Positions 17,131-25,480 of a stretch of DNA of 64,000 nucleotides are shown in pieces; the first letter of the stretch is position 1; each line of letters opens with the position of its first letter. The notes beneath the pieces were generated by a model. That model was not told the origin of the DNA and made no database searches. It was given only the letters and a program-made list of their open reading frames with translations. The position numbers and the translations under genes were made by a program. The stretch is taken from the NCBI GenBank assembly GCA_030372985.1, contig JAUCQB010000031.1, forward strand, positions 1 through 64,000, in the 5' to 3' direction. The DNA comes from Phycisphaerae bacterium (GTDB lineage Bacteria; Planctomycetota; Phycisphaerae; UBA1845; PWPN01).

Positions 17131-17710
17131 TGAACCCACGGCCCAGATCAACCAGTGGCGGAGCAGCCGGTACCACGGCGGTTCAATCAACAGCGAGTTA
17201 GCCGTCCGGATCGACGCCTCGGCCACCACCGGCCGGCGGATCACCACAGAGACTCGACAGGGCGGCATCCAGAAGGTTGTCATCGACATCACCGGGTCCC
17301 AGGACAGCGAACTGAAGCTTGAAGGCCAGGTGATCGCAGAGGAGGTCGGCGGATCCGGATTCACCTACGCAGCCACGCACCAGACGCTGACCCACGACAA
17401 CGACAGCAGTTACACGCTGGTACTCGAATGGCCGGAGGGGCTGCCCGATCAGCAGTGCTATCGCATCGATCTGGGCGCCAACATCGCCTGCCTGAAGGGC
17501 GATACGGACATCCTGATCCGCAGCCTGACCGGCGACGTGACCGGCGACGGCATCGTCGACTCGGCCGACCTGCTGGAGGCCAAGTCGCGCATCTCGCGGC
17601 CGGTCATGCCCGATCACATCGCCCTCGACGTCAATATTGACGGGGCGCTCAACGCCGCCGACGTGTTGACGATCCGTGCCTTCCAGGACCGAGCGGCCAT
17701 GTCACCGTGA
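14966..17710 (+). CDS. Secreted beta-propeller repeat protein with dockerin-like C-terminus
   Basis: 914 residues from the ATG at 14966, which has GGGAGG 8 nt upstream; a GTG at 14933 is less likely. A signal peptide ends near residue 40 (LLLCSSNALA). Fourteen tandem units of about 45-60 residues follow, each with the core ELIAGG.F..AGG....IARWDG..W.PLG.G. Fourteen units would make two seven-bladed propellers. After about residue 730 comes a beta-rich segment, then a C-terminal dockerin-like pair of Ca-binding loops (GDVTGDGIVDSADLL and LDVNIDGALNAADVL). It is a surface or secreted binding protein with no catalytic motif. Its ligand is unknown. Such repeat proteins are common in Phycisphaerae. 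Confidence 0.88.
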   Translation: MCVFSPAWGWSAGTDKRLTTGLAAVIVAASLLLCSSNALAECAFDWRPGESLQGLSYEGYAMAVYDDGDGPALYVAGGFETAGGAKVCGIACWDGRYWSPVGGGVSKPSGCGQVKALLVHDGELVAGGSFATAGNTAAANIARWNGTRWAPLGEGTDFDVLALAVYEGDLIAAGNFNAAGGVAANRIARWNGESWSPLGSGLNDAVGTLHVHGGELIAGGRFTVAGGVKANQIARWDGYEWLSLGGGVTAGSNPNVSAFLSYGDNLLVGGFFAAVGGVPCKNIAMWDGVTWAPVGEGTDASVLDLTLYNGEVIAGGFFEKAGGKPARHIARWDGEKWNPLAGGLLGYVIALTVCGDDLIATGSGTVAGGIRADNIARWDGTRWLPLGAAMDHNLYAFADYNGELAAGGEFTYINGERCNSIARWDGEAWVRMGEGVSGGKDATQVRALTVYKGELIAGGNFSKAGETSARNVARWNGNSWAPLGQGFNGQVRALIICKGELIAGGTFTRSGGTTLNGIARWDGEAWTPLGSGVSGTWSPGVYCLAVFGGDLYAGGLFLKAGDETVNHVARWDGAGWHSLAGGMTGSGYPEVPVAALAVFNNELIAGGLSTAAGGTPAAGIARWDGTEWAAMEGETAGGPRQVHSLTVYNGQLMVGGSFPSQGLLSADSLGRWDGTEWSPVGRGIAMGSVYAMAVHKGELFGGGSFLAAGGKTSARFARWAPVEPTAQINQWRSSRYHGGSINSELAVRIDASATTGRRITTETRQGGIQKVVIDITGSQDSELKLEGQVIAEEVGGSGFTYAATHQTLTHDNDSSYTLVLEWPEGLPDQQCYRIDLGANIACLKGDTDILIRSLTGDVTGDGIVDSADLLEAKSRISRPVMPDHIALDVNIDGALNAADVLTIRAFQDRAAMSP

Positions 17711-17982
17711 GGACGCAAGCACTCTCTTTCAGGACCCGATCACAGTCCTTCCGCGTTCTGCTTCTCGCGCCGCCAAGCCGAAACGGATTCGCACAAGAAG
17801 GCGGCCACGAAGGAATATGATGATCATTTTCGGCTCCGCGGGTCGGCCGCAGCGGCAGAACGGCATAACCACCGCCTGTCCCTGCCGAACCTCGGCTTTC
17901 ATATCACCTGTTGAGCGGCGCGGCGACCGACGGCTCTTGAAGGCGGTGCAGCATCGGGCCCGGCGCGGCTGATCGGGTCGCC
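17711..17982. other. Convergent intergenic region
   Basis: 272 bases between convergent genes. No open frame with a ribosome site and no strong terminator were found. Confidence 0.3.
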
Positions 17983-19341
17983 TCAGAACTTGTAGATCAC
18001 GTCAAACGCGGCCGTCATCTGGCAATTGCCGGCGAACGGCGCGTCGTTGGCGGACCAGTCGGCCCGAATCTCCGGGCGGATGATGAGATTCCTCAGGACA
18101 CGATCGTTTGGAAACGGGGTGATGCTCAGGCCCGTGGTTGCCTCGAAGAACGTACCCCGATAGCCGGTCCTCACTCCGTGGTTGTCGGTGAACCACTCGG
18201 CGCGGCCGGTAGCGCTGAGGTAGTCGTTGAACGCGTAGTTCAGCCAGTACCCCAACCCGTACCAGGCCGAATCGCGCACCCCCGGCACATCGCCGTCTCC
18301 CAGGGCCCCCGGAACGTCGTCCTGGAAGCCGTAGTCCGCGTTGATGTGTTGGGTCAGCTTCTCCGTCCATCTCCAGATCCAGACCACGTCCAGCAGTACT
18401 CGGTTGCCGGGCCAGCCTTCGCCGGTCTGCTCGGGGCCGGCGATCACATTCACGGCCAGTTGCGAGCGAGGGTTTGCTCCCATGAGCTGCTTGCTGGACA
18501 GTTGGAAGCCCCCCATGAACGTTGCCCCGTCATTGTTGTCATCAAAGACATCCCATCCGCGCACCACCCCGAAGTAGGCGTAGTTGACCGGGTCGAAGTA
18601 GTAGGTGAGCTTCAGTCCGGTATGTGCCACCGGCTGGGCGAAGCTGAACAGATAGCCATGAGAATAGAGGAAGTTGGAGGAAGGGACGGTCACCTCACAG
18701 CCGACCGGGGTGAACCACTTGCCGAATATCACGTCCAGGCCCTGCCCCCCTTCGCCGGTCTTGAACCACAGCTCTCCGTAACCTTGCAGGATGTCCGGCT
18801 GGGCTTCGTGGTTTTGCTTATCGAGCAGCCCCAGTGAATGGGTCAGCCTGGCATCGGTGCCGTAGAGGAAGGTGAACGTCCCGCCGGCATCGAAGCTCTT
18901 GCTCGTGTCCACGGGACGGTCGAGGAAGAGCGTCAACTGGTTGAGACGCAAGTTCTGCGGCCGGCGAGAATCGAAGCTGCGCAGGGGCAGGCCGGTGTGC
19001 TTGTCCCCCGGGCCGCTCAGTTCGAAGGTCATTCCGGCTTCCACGTACCCGTAGGTTCGCAGGCCCAGTTCTTGCATCGGCTTGCCCAACCCGATGGCGT
19101 CCAGGCCGTCCATCATCAGACCGGGAGGCCAGCCTGCGGCGGCCGGCTGGGTCTCGGGAGTCTCCTGTTCGCCGCTGCCGGCCGGCAGCACTGCGGTCTT
19201 GGGCTCAGGCGAGTCGGAAACCAGACGCACAGGGTCCAGATGAATCGCGTCCGGCTCGGCGGCCATGGTCTTCTCACGGCCTCCGCTCGCCAGCGTCAGG
19301 ACCAATACCCATAAAGCCGGTCGCATCGCCACAGAATTCAT
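17983..19341 (-). CDS. Outer-membrane beta-barrel porin (BBP2/OmpL-like)
   Basis: 452 residues from the ATG at 19341, preceded by GGAGAG 6 nt away. A longer frame to 19455 lacks a ribosome site. A signal sequence (ALWVLVLTLASGG) is followed by a Pro/Glu-rich linker and, from about residue 90, alternating strands: YGYVEAGMTFEL, LRLNQLTLFLDRPVD, GGTFTFLYGTDARL, and loops with aromatic girdle residues. The chain ends ...AFDVIYKF, with the terminal Phe that Bam-inserted barrels require. This pattern fits the putative beta-barrel porin-2 family abundant in planctomycetes. It would let small solutes, probably sugars from the surrounding hydrolases, cross the outer membrane. Confidence 0.85.
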   Translation of the reverse strand: MNSVAMRPALWVLVLTLASGGREKTMAAEPDAIHLDPVRLVSDSPEPKTAVLPAGSGEQETPETQPAAAGWPPGLMMDGLDAIGLGKPMQELGLRTYGYVEAGMTFELSGPGDKHTGLPLRSFDSRRPQNLRLNQLTLFLDRPVDTSKSFDAGGTFTFLYGTDARLTHSLGLLDKQNHEAQPDILQGYGELWFKTGEGGQGLDVIFGKWFTPVGCEVTVPSSNFLYSHGYLFSFAQPVAHTGLKLTYYFDPVNYAYFGVVRGWDVFDDNNDGATFMGGFQLSSKQLMGANPRSQLAVNVIAGPEQTGEGWPGNRVLLDVVWIWRWTEKLTQHINADYGFQDDVPGALGDGDVPGVRDSAWYGLGYWLNYAFNDYLSATGRAEWFTDNHGVRTGYRGTFFEATTGLSITPFPNDRVLRNLIIRPEIRADWSANDAPFAGNCQMTAAFDVIYKF

Positions 19342-19620
19342 GTATGTCTCTCCTCGGGGCCAAGCTGAATCCGCCCCATCGCCAATTACCGCACGGCGGG
19401 CCATGAAACCCGCTGACCACAGCACGATAAAGGCCACCGTCAGGTATGATTCCAAAAACGGAGGCTACACGACAGTAGGAACACCTCCTCGCTTCCGCCA
19501 GGGAGCCTGTCTTGTGGCTCATTGCGATAGAGCTGGCAATAGGCGTGCCAGAGCCTGCCGCCGGCTTTCCGATCTGGTCCAGCCGTTCGGCGGAGCGACC
19601 AAGGCAAGGATTACCGTCGG

Positions 19621-20880
19621 TCAACGAACCATCGGGTTCTCATACCAGATGACTCCCAGCCGCTCGGCCTCTTCGGTTGTCATGACATCGAGGTCGCCGT
19701 CGCCGTCCAGGTCAACCAGTTGCACAAGGTCGAACTTGGCACCCTTGAGACCTGCGATATCAAATGAAAGCCAGTTCCGATCGGTCAGCACCTTGGCACA
19801 CTTCATCCGCATCAGGCCGCGTTTGCCCTCTGACTTTTCACAACTGAAGACTACGTCCTGGCGGCCGTCTCCGTCGACGTCCGCGACGCTCACACTCTTG
19901 CCCGTTCCGGTGTCGGCCGGCAACTCGATCGTGTAGCTTTCCCACGCCGGGGGCTTGGCCACCGTTCGCCGGTAGTAAACCCATTCACGGCCGGCCGTGG
20001 CCGCCACTACGTCCCGGAGACCGTCACCATCCAGGTCCGCCACGGTCAGGAACATATACTCACGATCGCCCGCTCCGATCCGATGTATCGGCCAGCGACT
20101 GGTGTCGGCCCGGTCTGGACCCGGGTTCTCGATCCACAGGCATCCGCGAGAAGCTCCCTTTCGATCCGATGCCAGAATGTCTCGATCGCCGTCGCCATCC
20201 ATGTCTTCGGCAATCAACGACATGATCCAGCCGGCATCGAACAAGGGGTGCCACTTCCACGCGTTGAGATCGTGTGCGTCGGGCGGAGCCTCGAACCAGC
20301 CGATCCTGGCAGCCTCATTCTTGCCGCCGACCACGAGATCGACGCCGTTGCGCCCATCGACCTGTATCGGCAGGCAGAACATCCACTGGCACAACCCTTT
20401 GGACGCGGGCAGGGCCTCTGTTTTCCACGCCGTCGGATCAAGATATCGCGACCGCTCGCGGGGTGCCCAGTGAAAGAAGACGGTTTTCTCCTGGCCCTCG
20501 CAGCAACTGACCACGTCCACAACTCCGTCGCCGTCGAGGTCGGCGAAGACGGCGTCCTCCGGCGAGCTGACCTGCCCCACCGTGACCGCCGGCCACGGTC
20601 GCCTGGCTGCCCGCGTGCCGGGATGCAGGTAAACCCGAATCAGGCCGCCTTCTTCCCACCCGGCGGCGACGTCCGGAAGTCGGTCGCCATTCGCGTCCGC
20701 GAGCCGAACGCCGTCGGCGCCGGCCGATGAGTTGTCGATGACGTGCATGGGCCAGGCTGACGGAGTGCCACGGTCCGTCGCCACGCAAGCGATCGCTGCC
20801 GGAAGCAGCAAAACATTCAGAAACCAGCGGACCCCGCCGGGTGCGGATCTCGTGCGGTACGAGTCTCGTGCTTGCTCCAT
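19621..20880 (-). CDS. Secreted FG-GAP/VCBS repeat protein
   Basis: 419 residues. A hydrophobic segment WFLNVLLLPAAIACVA at about 19-34 is a signal peptide. Six calcium-binding loops of the form D-x-D-G-D-G-x-x-D recur through the protein (DANGDRLPDVAAG, DLDGDGVVDVVSC, DMDGDGDRDILAS, DLDGDGLRDVVAA, DVDGDGRQDVVFS, DLDGDGDLDVMTT). These are FG-GAP/VCBS blades of an integrin-alpha-like propeller. The likely role is surface binding or adhesion; nothing catalytic is visible. It starts six bases after the pcm stop, and its ribosome site GAGGAG lies inside the last codons of pcm, so the two are probably co-transcribed. Confidence 0.85.
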   Translation of the reverse strand: MEQARDSYRTRSAPGGVRWFLNVLLLPAAIACVATDRGTPSAWPMHVIDNSSAGADGVRLADANGDRLPDVAAGWEEGGLIRVYLHPGTRAARRPWPAVTVGQVSSPEDAVFADLDGDGVVDVVSCCEGQEKTVFFHWAPRERSRYLDPTAWKTEALPASKGLCQWMFCLPIQVDGRNGVDLVVGGKNEAARIGWFEAPPDAHDLNAWKWHPLFDAGWIMSLIAEDMDGDGDRDILASDRKGASRGCLWIENPGPDRADTSRWPIHRIGAGDREYMFLTVADLDGDGLRDVVAATAGREWVYYRRTVAKPPAWESYTIELPADTGTGKSVSVADVDGDGRQDVVFSCEKSEGKRGLMRMKCAKVLTDRNWLSFDIAGLKGAKFDLVQLVDLDGDGDLDVMTTEEAERLGVIWYENPMVR

Positions 20881-20886
20881 CAGGCT

Positions 20887-21600
20887 CTATTTCTCCTCGG
20901 TCGGATTCGTGTCTGCCGACCACGCCTGATCGCCGACCAACTTGACGAACCGGACCGGCAAACGTGGTGTCTCGATGACACGCCCGTTTTCCAGCCTGAT
21001 CAGTGTCAGCGTCTGCTGTGCCACGCCGCCAACCGGGATCACCAGCCGTCCGCCCTCGCCCAGCTGCCGCACCAGCGATTCCGGCACGCGTGGTGCAGCC
21101 GCCGTCACCATGATGCGGTCAAACGGTGCGAATTCCGGCCAGCCGAGACTGCCGTCACCCTCACGAGAGCGAACATTGCCTACGCCCAGCGAGTTCAGCA
21201 ACGCCCTGGCCGCAGAGAGCAGAGCTCCGACGCGTTCGATGGTATAGACCTCGGCGGCCAGCCTCGCCAGCACCGCCGTCTGATAGCCGGAGCCGGTCCC
21301 AACCTCGAGCACGCGATGGTGAGCCTGCACTTCCAGACAGGCCGTCATGTATGCGACGACGTACGGCTGCGAGATGGTCTGACCGCAGCCGAGGGGCAAT
21401 GCCCCGTCGGAAAACGCCGCGTCCCGTTTCTCGGGCGGCACGAACAGCTCGCGCGGCACCTCCTCCATGGCCGCGAGCACACGGGGATCGTCGATGCCCC
21501 GCCCGCGGATCTGTTCGTCGACCATTCGTCGGCGGGAGGCGCGGCACTCTTCGAGCATCCAATCGTGCATGACACCATTGCCTGAAAGACAAGAAGTCAC
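20887..21600 (-). CDS. pcm: Protein-L-isoaspartate O-methyltransferase
   Basis: 237 residues from 21600; an ATG at residue 11 (21570) is an alternative start. It methylates L-isoaspartyl residues in damaged proteins using S-adenosylmethionine. Family features are clear: RRRMVDEQIRGRGIDDPRVLAAMEEVPRE at the N-terminus, FSDGALPLGCGQTISQPYVVA, the SAM-binding loop VLEVGTGSGYQTAVLA, and GDGSLGWPEFAPFDRIMVTAAA. The length suits the family (about 210-225). It is followed six bases later by the FG-GAP protein gene, an unexpected operon partner. Confidence 0.93.
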   Translation of the reverse strand: MTSCLSGNGVMHDWMLEECRASRRRMVDEQIRGRGIDDPRVLAAMEEVPRELFVPPEKRDAAFSDGALPLGCGQTISQPYVVAYMTACLEVQAHHRVLEVGTGSGYQTAVLARLAAEVYTIERVGALLSAARALLNSLGVGNVRSREGDGSLGWPEFAPFDRIMVTAAAPRVPESLVRQLGEGGRLVIPVGGVAQQTLTLIRLENGRVIETPRLPVRFVKLVGDQAWSADTNPTEEK

Positions 21601-21875
21601 GAGGCGATGCGCATTGTACGAACTCCAGTACCCGCGCGTCCATTGCTGATCACGACATGAGCCGCGGGGAGGGCTTGTGCCGGGCGCCGAGCAGTCTTTG
21701 CTGTTTTCGGCAGGTCAGTCGGGCACTGGCGGACACGCCGCCGGTGGCGCCCCGCAAGCGCCCTGCCGAGTGACCTTTCGCGCATCGGCGAGTTCCAATA
21801 GAATGACCCGCCTGCGGCGGGCGTCGGTCGTGCGCCGAACTCGATTCCGTACTCCGATCAAGTGGGAGGTGCTCA
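21601..21875. other. Divergent intergenic region
   Basis: 275 bases between pcm and the GH38 gene. TAGAAT at 21799-21804 is a possible -10 for the plus strand without a good -35. Nothing else was recognised. Confidence 0.3.
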
Positions 21876-24800
21876 ATGTCTCGCGGTTTCATCGCAGGTC
21901 TGTTATTCGCCTCACTGACGACCCCGGTGGGGGCGGCGGACGACACCCAGGTCGTCTGGCGAATCGGCAAGGCCGACAAGGATTATCGCGACCTGGCCTA
22001 CCTCGCCAATCTGGCCGACTTCGGCAAGACGTTCCCCGACGGCATGAACTTCACAGTCGGCAAGAGCGACCCGGCCAAGGACGTTCCATTCATCCACCCG
22101 GGCCCCAAGGATGCCTGGGCCGGCAACCGCGAACACCCCTTCACCATCAACTTTGAGCTCCCCTCAGCACCGGAGGGCGGCTATGAACTGCAAGTCGATC
22201 TCGTCGACACACATGCGGCCGCTCCGCCGACGCTCGTTGTCGAGATCAACGGCCAGCGCGGCGAAGTCATTTTGACGCCTGGGACGGGCGATCCGACGCT
22301 GATCCGGCCCGAGAAGGGCAAGCATCGGACACTGCGATTCTTCTGCAATACCAGCGTGATCAAGCAGGGGGCCAACAAGATCACTCTCACCGCCGCGAAG
22401 GGCTCGTGGTTTCTCTATGACGCGATTACCCTGGCCCGCCTGTCTGAAGAAGCCGCATCGGCGCTGGAGTTCACCGTGACCCCGAGCATCTTCTTCGTCG
22501 AGAAGGACGGCAAGCTGCTGCAGGAATTCAACTGCTACATCGCCGGCGTGTTGAGTGTTGAACCGGTCGAGATTGAGGTTCGTACCGGTGACGGCCTGCT
22601 GTCGAGCAGCAAGCTCACGCAGGCCTCACTGGGAACACTGAGTGGACAGGTGCTCATACCACCGGCCGACGGCGTGCGTTCGCTGGTGATCCGGGCCATC
22701 TGTGGGAAGCAGACCGCCGCGGTCACCGTCGAGCAGAAGCCTCAACGCAAGTGGCACATCTTCTGTGCTCCCAGCACCCACACCGACATCGGCTACACCG
22801 ACCTGCAGGAAAACGTCATCGCGCTGCACAACCGCAACACCGATCTGGCCCTGCAGCTCATCCAGGAGTTCCCGCTGTACCACTGGAACCTCGAGTCCTC
22901 CTGGGCCGCCCAGATGTGGCTTCGTGACCGGCCCGGATGGCGGCACAAGGAACTCTACGAAGCCAGCAAGAACCATCGGGTTGGCATCGAGGCAGGTTAT
23001 CTCAACATGCTCACCGGCCTGTGCTCGGAGGAGGAGCTGGTCCGCAATCTGTACTACTCCGCCCGGCTGCATCGCCAACACGGCGTGCCGTTCGAGAGTT
23101 TCACGCTCACTGACGCACCTTCCCACGTGTGGAGCATTCCGACGATTCTGGCCGGAGCCGGCATCCGTTACGTCAGCGTGGGCATCAACGGCATCCGCGC
23201 CCCGCTGCTCAAACAAAACCTGCACCACAAGTCGCCCTTCTGGTGGGAGGCCCGCGACGGCAGCAGAGTGCTGACCTGGTTCACCACGGGCTATTCGCAG
23301 GCCGGACAGATCGGCCTGAACGAGGGGCCCGACCGAATGCGGGCGGCCATCGAGAAAGACCTGTATTGGTGGGACCATCGCGACGATTACCCGTTCGATG
23401 CGATTCTGCTGCACGGGGCCTACTCCGACAACGTGGCCATCGGCCGGGCCATCGCCGAGTCGCTCACCGCCTACAGCGAGCGCTACGCGTACCCCAAGGT
23501 CATCCTCTGTGCCAACAACCACTTCTTCGAGCACATCGAGAGGAACTTCGCAGACAAGATTCCGACTGTTCGTGGCTGCGGCGGCAGCTGGTGGGAGGAC
23601 GGAGCGGCTTCCAGCGCGATCGAGACGGCCATCAACCGCGTCGCCCATCAGGACGCGGTGGCGGCCGAGGTCATCTGGGCGGCCGGCGGCAAAGACAAGG
23701 CAACCGCCGCAGCTCAGAGCGCCTTCAACCGCGCCTGGGACAACATTCTGCTCTACGACGAACACACCTGGGGCGCGTGGAACAGTCTGAGCGCGCCAAC
23801 CTCCGACTTTGTCACGCGCCAGTTCGCGGTGAAAGCGGCCTATGCCACGGATGCGGCCCGGCAGATCCGTCAGCTCATGAGTCGCGGCTTGAGCCGGCTG
23901 GCAGCGCGGGTAAACGCGCCGGCGGGCTCGTTGCTGGTATTCAACCCCTCGGGCAGCGTCCGCACCGGTGTGGTCCATGCGGAGATCCCGCGAGGCATGC
24001 TGGTCGTGGACGAAGAAGGCCCGTTGCCGCAGCAGGTGGTCAGGGAGGACGTGCTGGACAACGTTACCGTCGCGCTGCTGGCTCGCGACGTTCCACCCGT
24101 CGGGTACCGGACGTACCGGATCGTCAAGGACGCCGGCAACCTTTCGACCCCGCCGGCACGATTCAAGGACAACGTGCTGGAAAACGACTTCTACCGCGTG
24201 ACCTTTGACCCGAAGACCGCGACCGTTGCGAGCATCATCGACAAGAAGCTCAAGAAGGAGCTCGTTGATCAGGCGAGCAAGTACAAGCTCGGGCAGGTGA
24301 TCTACGGCGCGGGAGGCGATTTCACCGGCGAGAAGGAGTGGTGGGGTCCGGACCCGGCCAAGATCGTTTTCAACGAACTGACCGGCAAGAGCGTTGAGGC
24401 GGGGGCTCGCGGGCCGCTGTTCAGCAGCGCCAAGTGCAAGGCGGAGATGAAGCGGTTCCGGAACATTGAACTTGAGACCATCCTGTACGAGAACGAGCGT
24501 CGGATCCAGTTCGTCGTCCGGCTCAACAAGGAAATGACGTTCGACCGCGAAGCGTTGTACGTCGCTTTTCCGTTCGCCGGGGCCAACCCGCAGTTCCGCT
24601 ACGAGGTCGGCGGCGGGCACGTCAAACCCGACGAGGAGCACCTGCCGGGCGGCTGCCGCGACTGGTTCGCCGTCCAACGATGGGTAACAGTGCACACAGA
24701 CGACGCGGCGGTAATCTGGTCGCCGGTCGATACGCCGCTGATCACGCTGTGCGACCTCACGCCGGGCAAGTGGCTCGACAGGCTGTCGATCACCAACGGC

Positions 24801-25265
24801 ACGATCTTCGCCTACTGCCTGAACAACTACTGGTTCACCAACTACAAGGCGGGCCAGGACGGCAATTTCACCTTCCGGTTCGATCTGACCAGCGGCAAGT
24901 CGTTCGACCCTCAGGCCGCGTGCGTGTTCGGCGAGTCGGCCGCACAGCCGATGCGGTCGATCCGGCTTCACCCCGGCCGAGGAAAGAAGGGCCTGCCTGC
25001 AAGCGCCAGCCTCTGCCAGGTCGGGCCGGCCAACGTCATGCTCACCGCCTTCAAGGACGCCGACGACGGCCGGGGTGTGATCATTCGCCTCCGCGAGACG
25101 GCCGGAAAAGACACGACCGCGGCGATCAAGACCCTTCTGCCCGACGCCAAGAAGGCCACGCTCTGCGACCTCGTCGAGCGAGACCAGGGACCGGCCGAGT
25201 TCAGCAACGGCGAGCTCAAGGTGCCGGTGAAGGCCGATTCGATGGCGGCGGTGAGAATTGAATAG
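21876..25265 (+). CDS. Secreted GH38 alpha-mannosidase-like enzyme with N-terminal PL4-like carbohydrate-binding domain
   Basis: 1129 residues; GGGAGG stands 6 nt before the ATG and a signal peptide covers residues 1-20. Residues about 25-190 (VWRIGKADKDYRDL... through FLYDAITLARL) resemble the carbohydrate-binding domain III of rhamnogalacturonan lyase. From about 290 the GH38 barrel begins: HIFCAPSTHTDIGYT carries the zinc-binding His and Asp, NLESSWAAQMWL follows, and LTDAPSHVW near 411-419 sits at the nucleophile position. The C-terminal 500 residues are beta-sandwich regions with FDPKTATVASIIDKKLKKELVD, a typical GH38 C-terminal start. It would trim alpha-linked mannose or a similar sugar outside the cytoplasm. 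Substrate specificity is not readable. Confidence 0.88.
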   Translation: MSRGFIAGLLFASLTTPVGAADDTQVVWRIGKADKDYRDLAYLANLADFGKTFPDGMNFTVGKSDPAKDVPFIHPGPKDAWAGNREHPFTINFELPSAPEGGYELQVDLVDTHAAAPPTLVVEINGQRGEVILTPGTGDPTLIRPEKGKHRTLRFFCNTSVIKQGANKITLTAAKGSWFLYDAITLARLSEEAASALEFTVTPSIFFVEKDGKLLQEFNCYIAGVLSVEPVEIEVRTGDGLLSSSKLTQASLGTLSGQVLIPPADGVRSLVIRAICGKQTAAVTVEQKPQRKWHIFCAPSTHTDIGYTDLQENVIALHNRNTDLALQLIQEFPLYHWNLESSWAAQMWLRDRPGWRHKELYEASKNHRVGIEAGYLNMLTGLCSEEELVRNLYYSARLHRQHGVPFESFTLTDAPSHVWSIPTILAGAGIRYVSVGINGIRAPLLKQNLHHKSPFWWEARDGSRVLTWFTTGYSQAGQIGLNEGPDRMRAAIEKDLYWWDHRDDYPFDAILLHGAYSDNVAIGRAIAESLTAYSERYAYPKVILCANNHFFEHIERNFADKIPTVRGCGGSWWEDGAASSAIETAINRVAHQDAVAAEVIWAAGGKDKATAAAQSAFNRAWDNILLYDEHTWGAWNSLSAPTSDFVTRQFAVKAAYATDAARQIRQLMSRGLSRLAARVNAPAGSLLVFNPSGSVRTGVVHAEIPRGMLVVDEEGPLPQQVVREDVLDNVTVALLARDVPPVGYRTYRIVKDAGNLSTPPARFKDNVLENDFYRVTFDPKTATVASIIDKKLKKELVDQASKYKLGQVIYGAGGDFTGEKEWWGPDPAKIVFNELTGKSVEAGARGPLFSSAKCKAEMKRFRNIELETILYENERRIQFVVRLNKEMTFDREALYVAFPFAGANPQFRYEVGGGHVKPDEEHLPGGCRDWFAVQRWVTVHTDDAAVIWSPVDTPLITLCDLTPGKWLDRLSITNGTIFAYCLNNYWFTNYKAGQDGNFTFRFDLTSGKSFDPQAACVFGESAAQPMRSIRLHPGRGKKGLPASASLCQVGPANVMLTAFKDADDGRGVIIRLRETAGKDTTAAIKTLLPDAKKATLCDLVERDQGPAEFSNGELKVPVKADSMAAVRIE

Positions 25266-25480
25266 CTGTCAGCGATCGGCAATCAGCGGTCAGGAAAAGC
25301 TATTAGCTCTTGGCTGTTAGCTATTAGCGAGGTAGGGCGGGCTTTGCCCGCTGGCGGGCGGAGCCCTACCTACTTGGCTTCATCCGCGTCAATCTGCGTG
25401 ATCTGCGGGCCTGACCATTGGCGGGCGGAGCCCGCCCTGGCTCGGATTCCAAAAAGGGTCACAGTCCCAACGCCGCTGCC
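25266..25480. repeat. Intergenic palindromic repeats
   Basis: The stretch holds an imperfect 40-base palindrome at 25331-25370 (GGTAGGGC ... GCCCTACC arms around a GCGGGC core) and a perfect hairpin GGCGGGCGGAGCCCGCC at 25420-25436. Just upstream, 25300-25328 repeats TATTAGC and TGTTAGC units. The same 17-mer recurs at 27704-27720 on the other side of the next gene. It looks like a short REP-like intergenic element. Confidence 0.6.

Noticed and set aside
22626-24971. 781-codon minus-strand open frame
   Set aside because: It is a mirror of the GH38 gene; high GC keeps antisense frames open. No domain was recognised.
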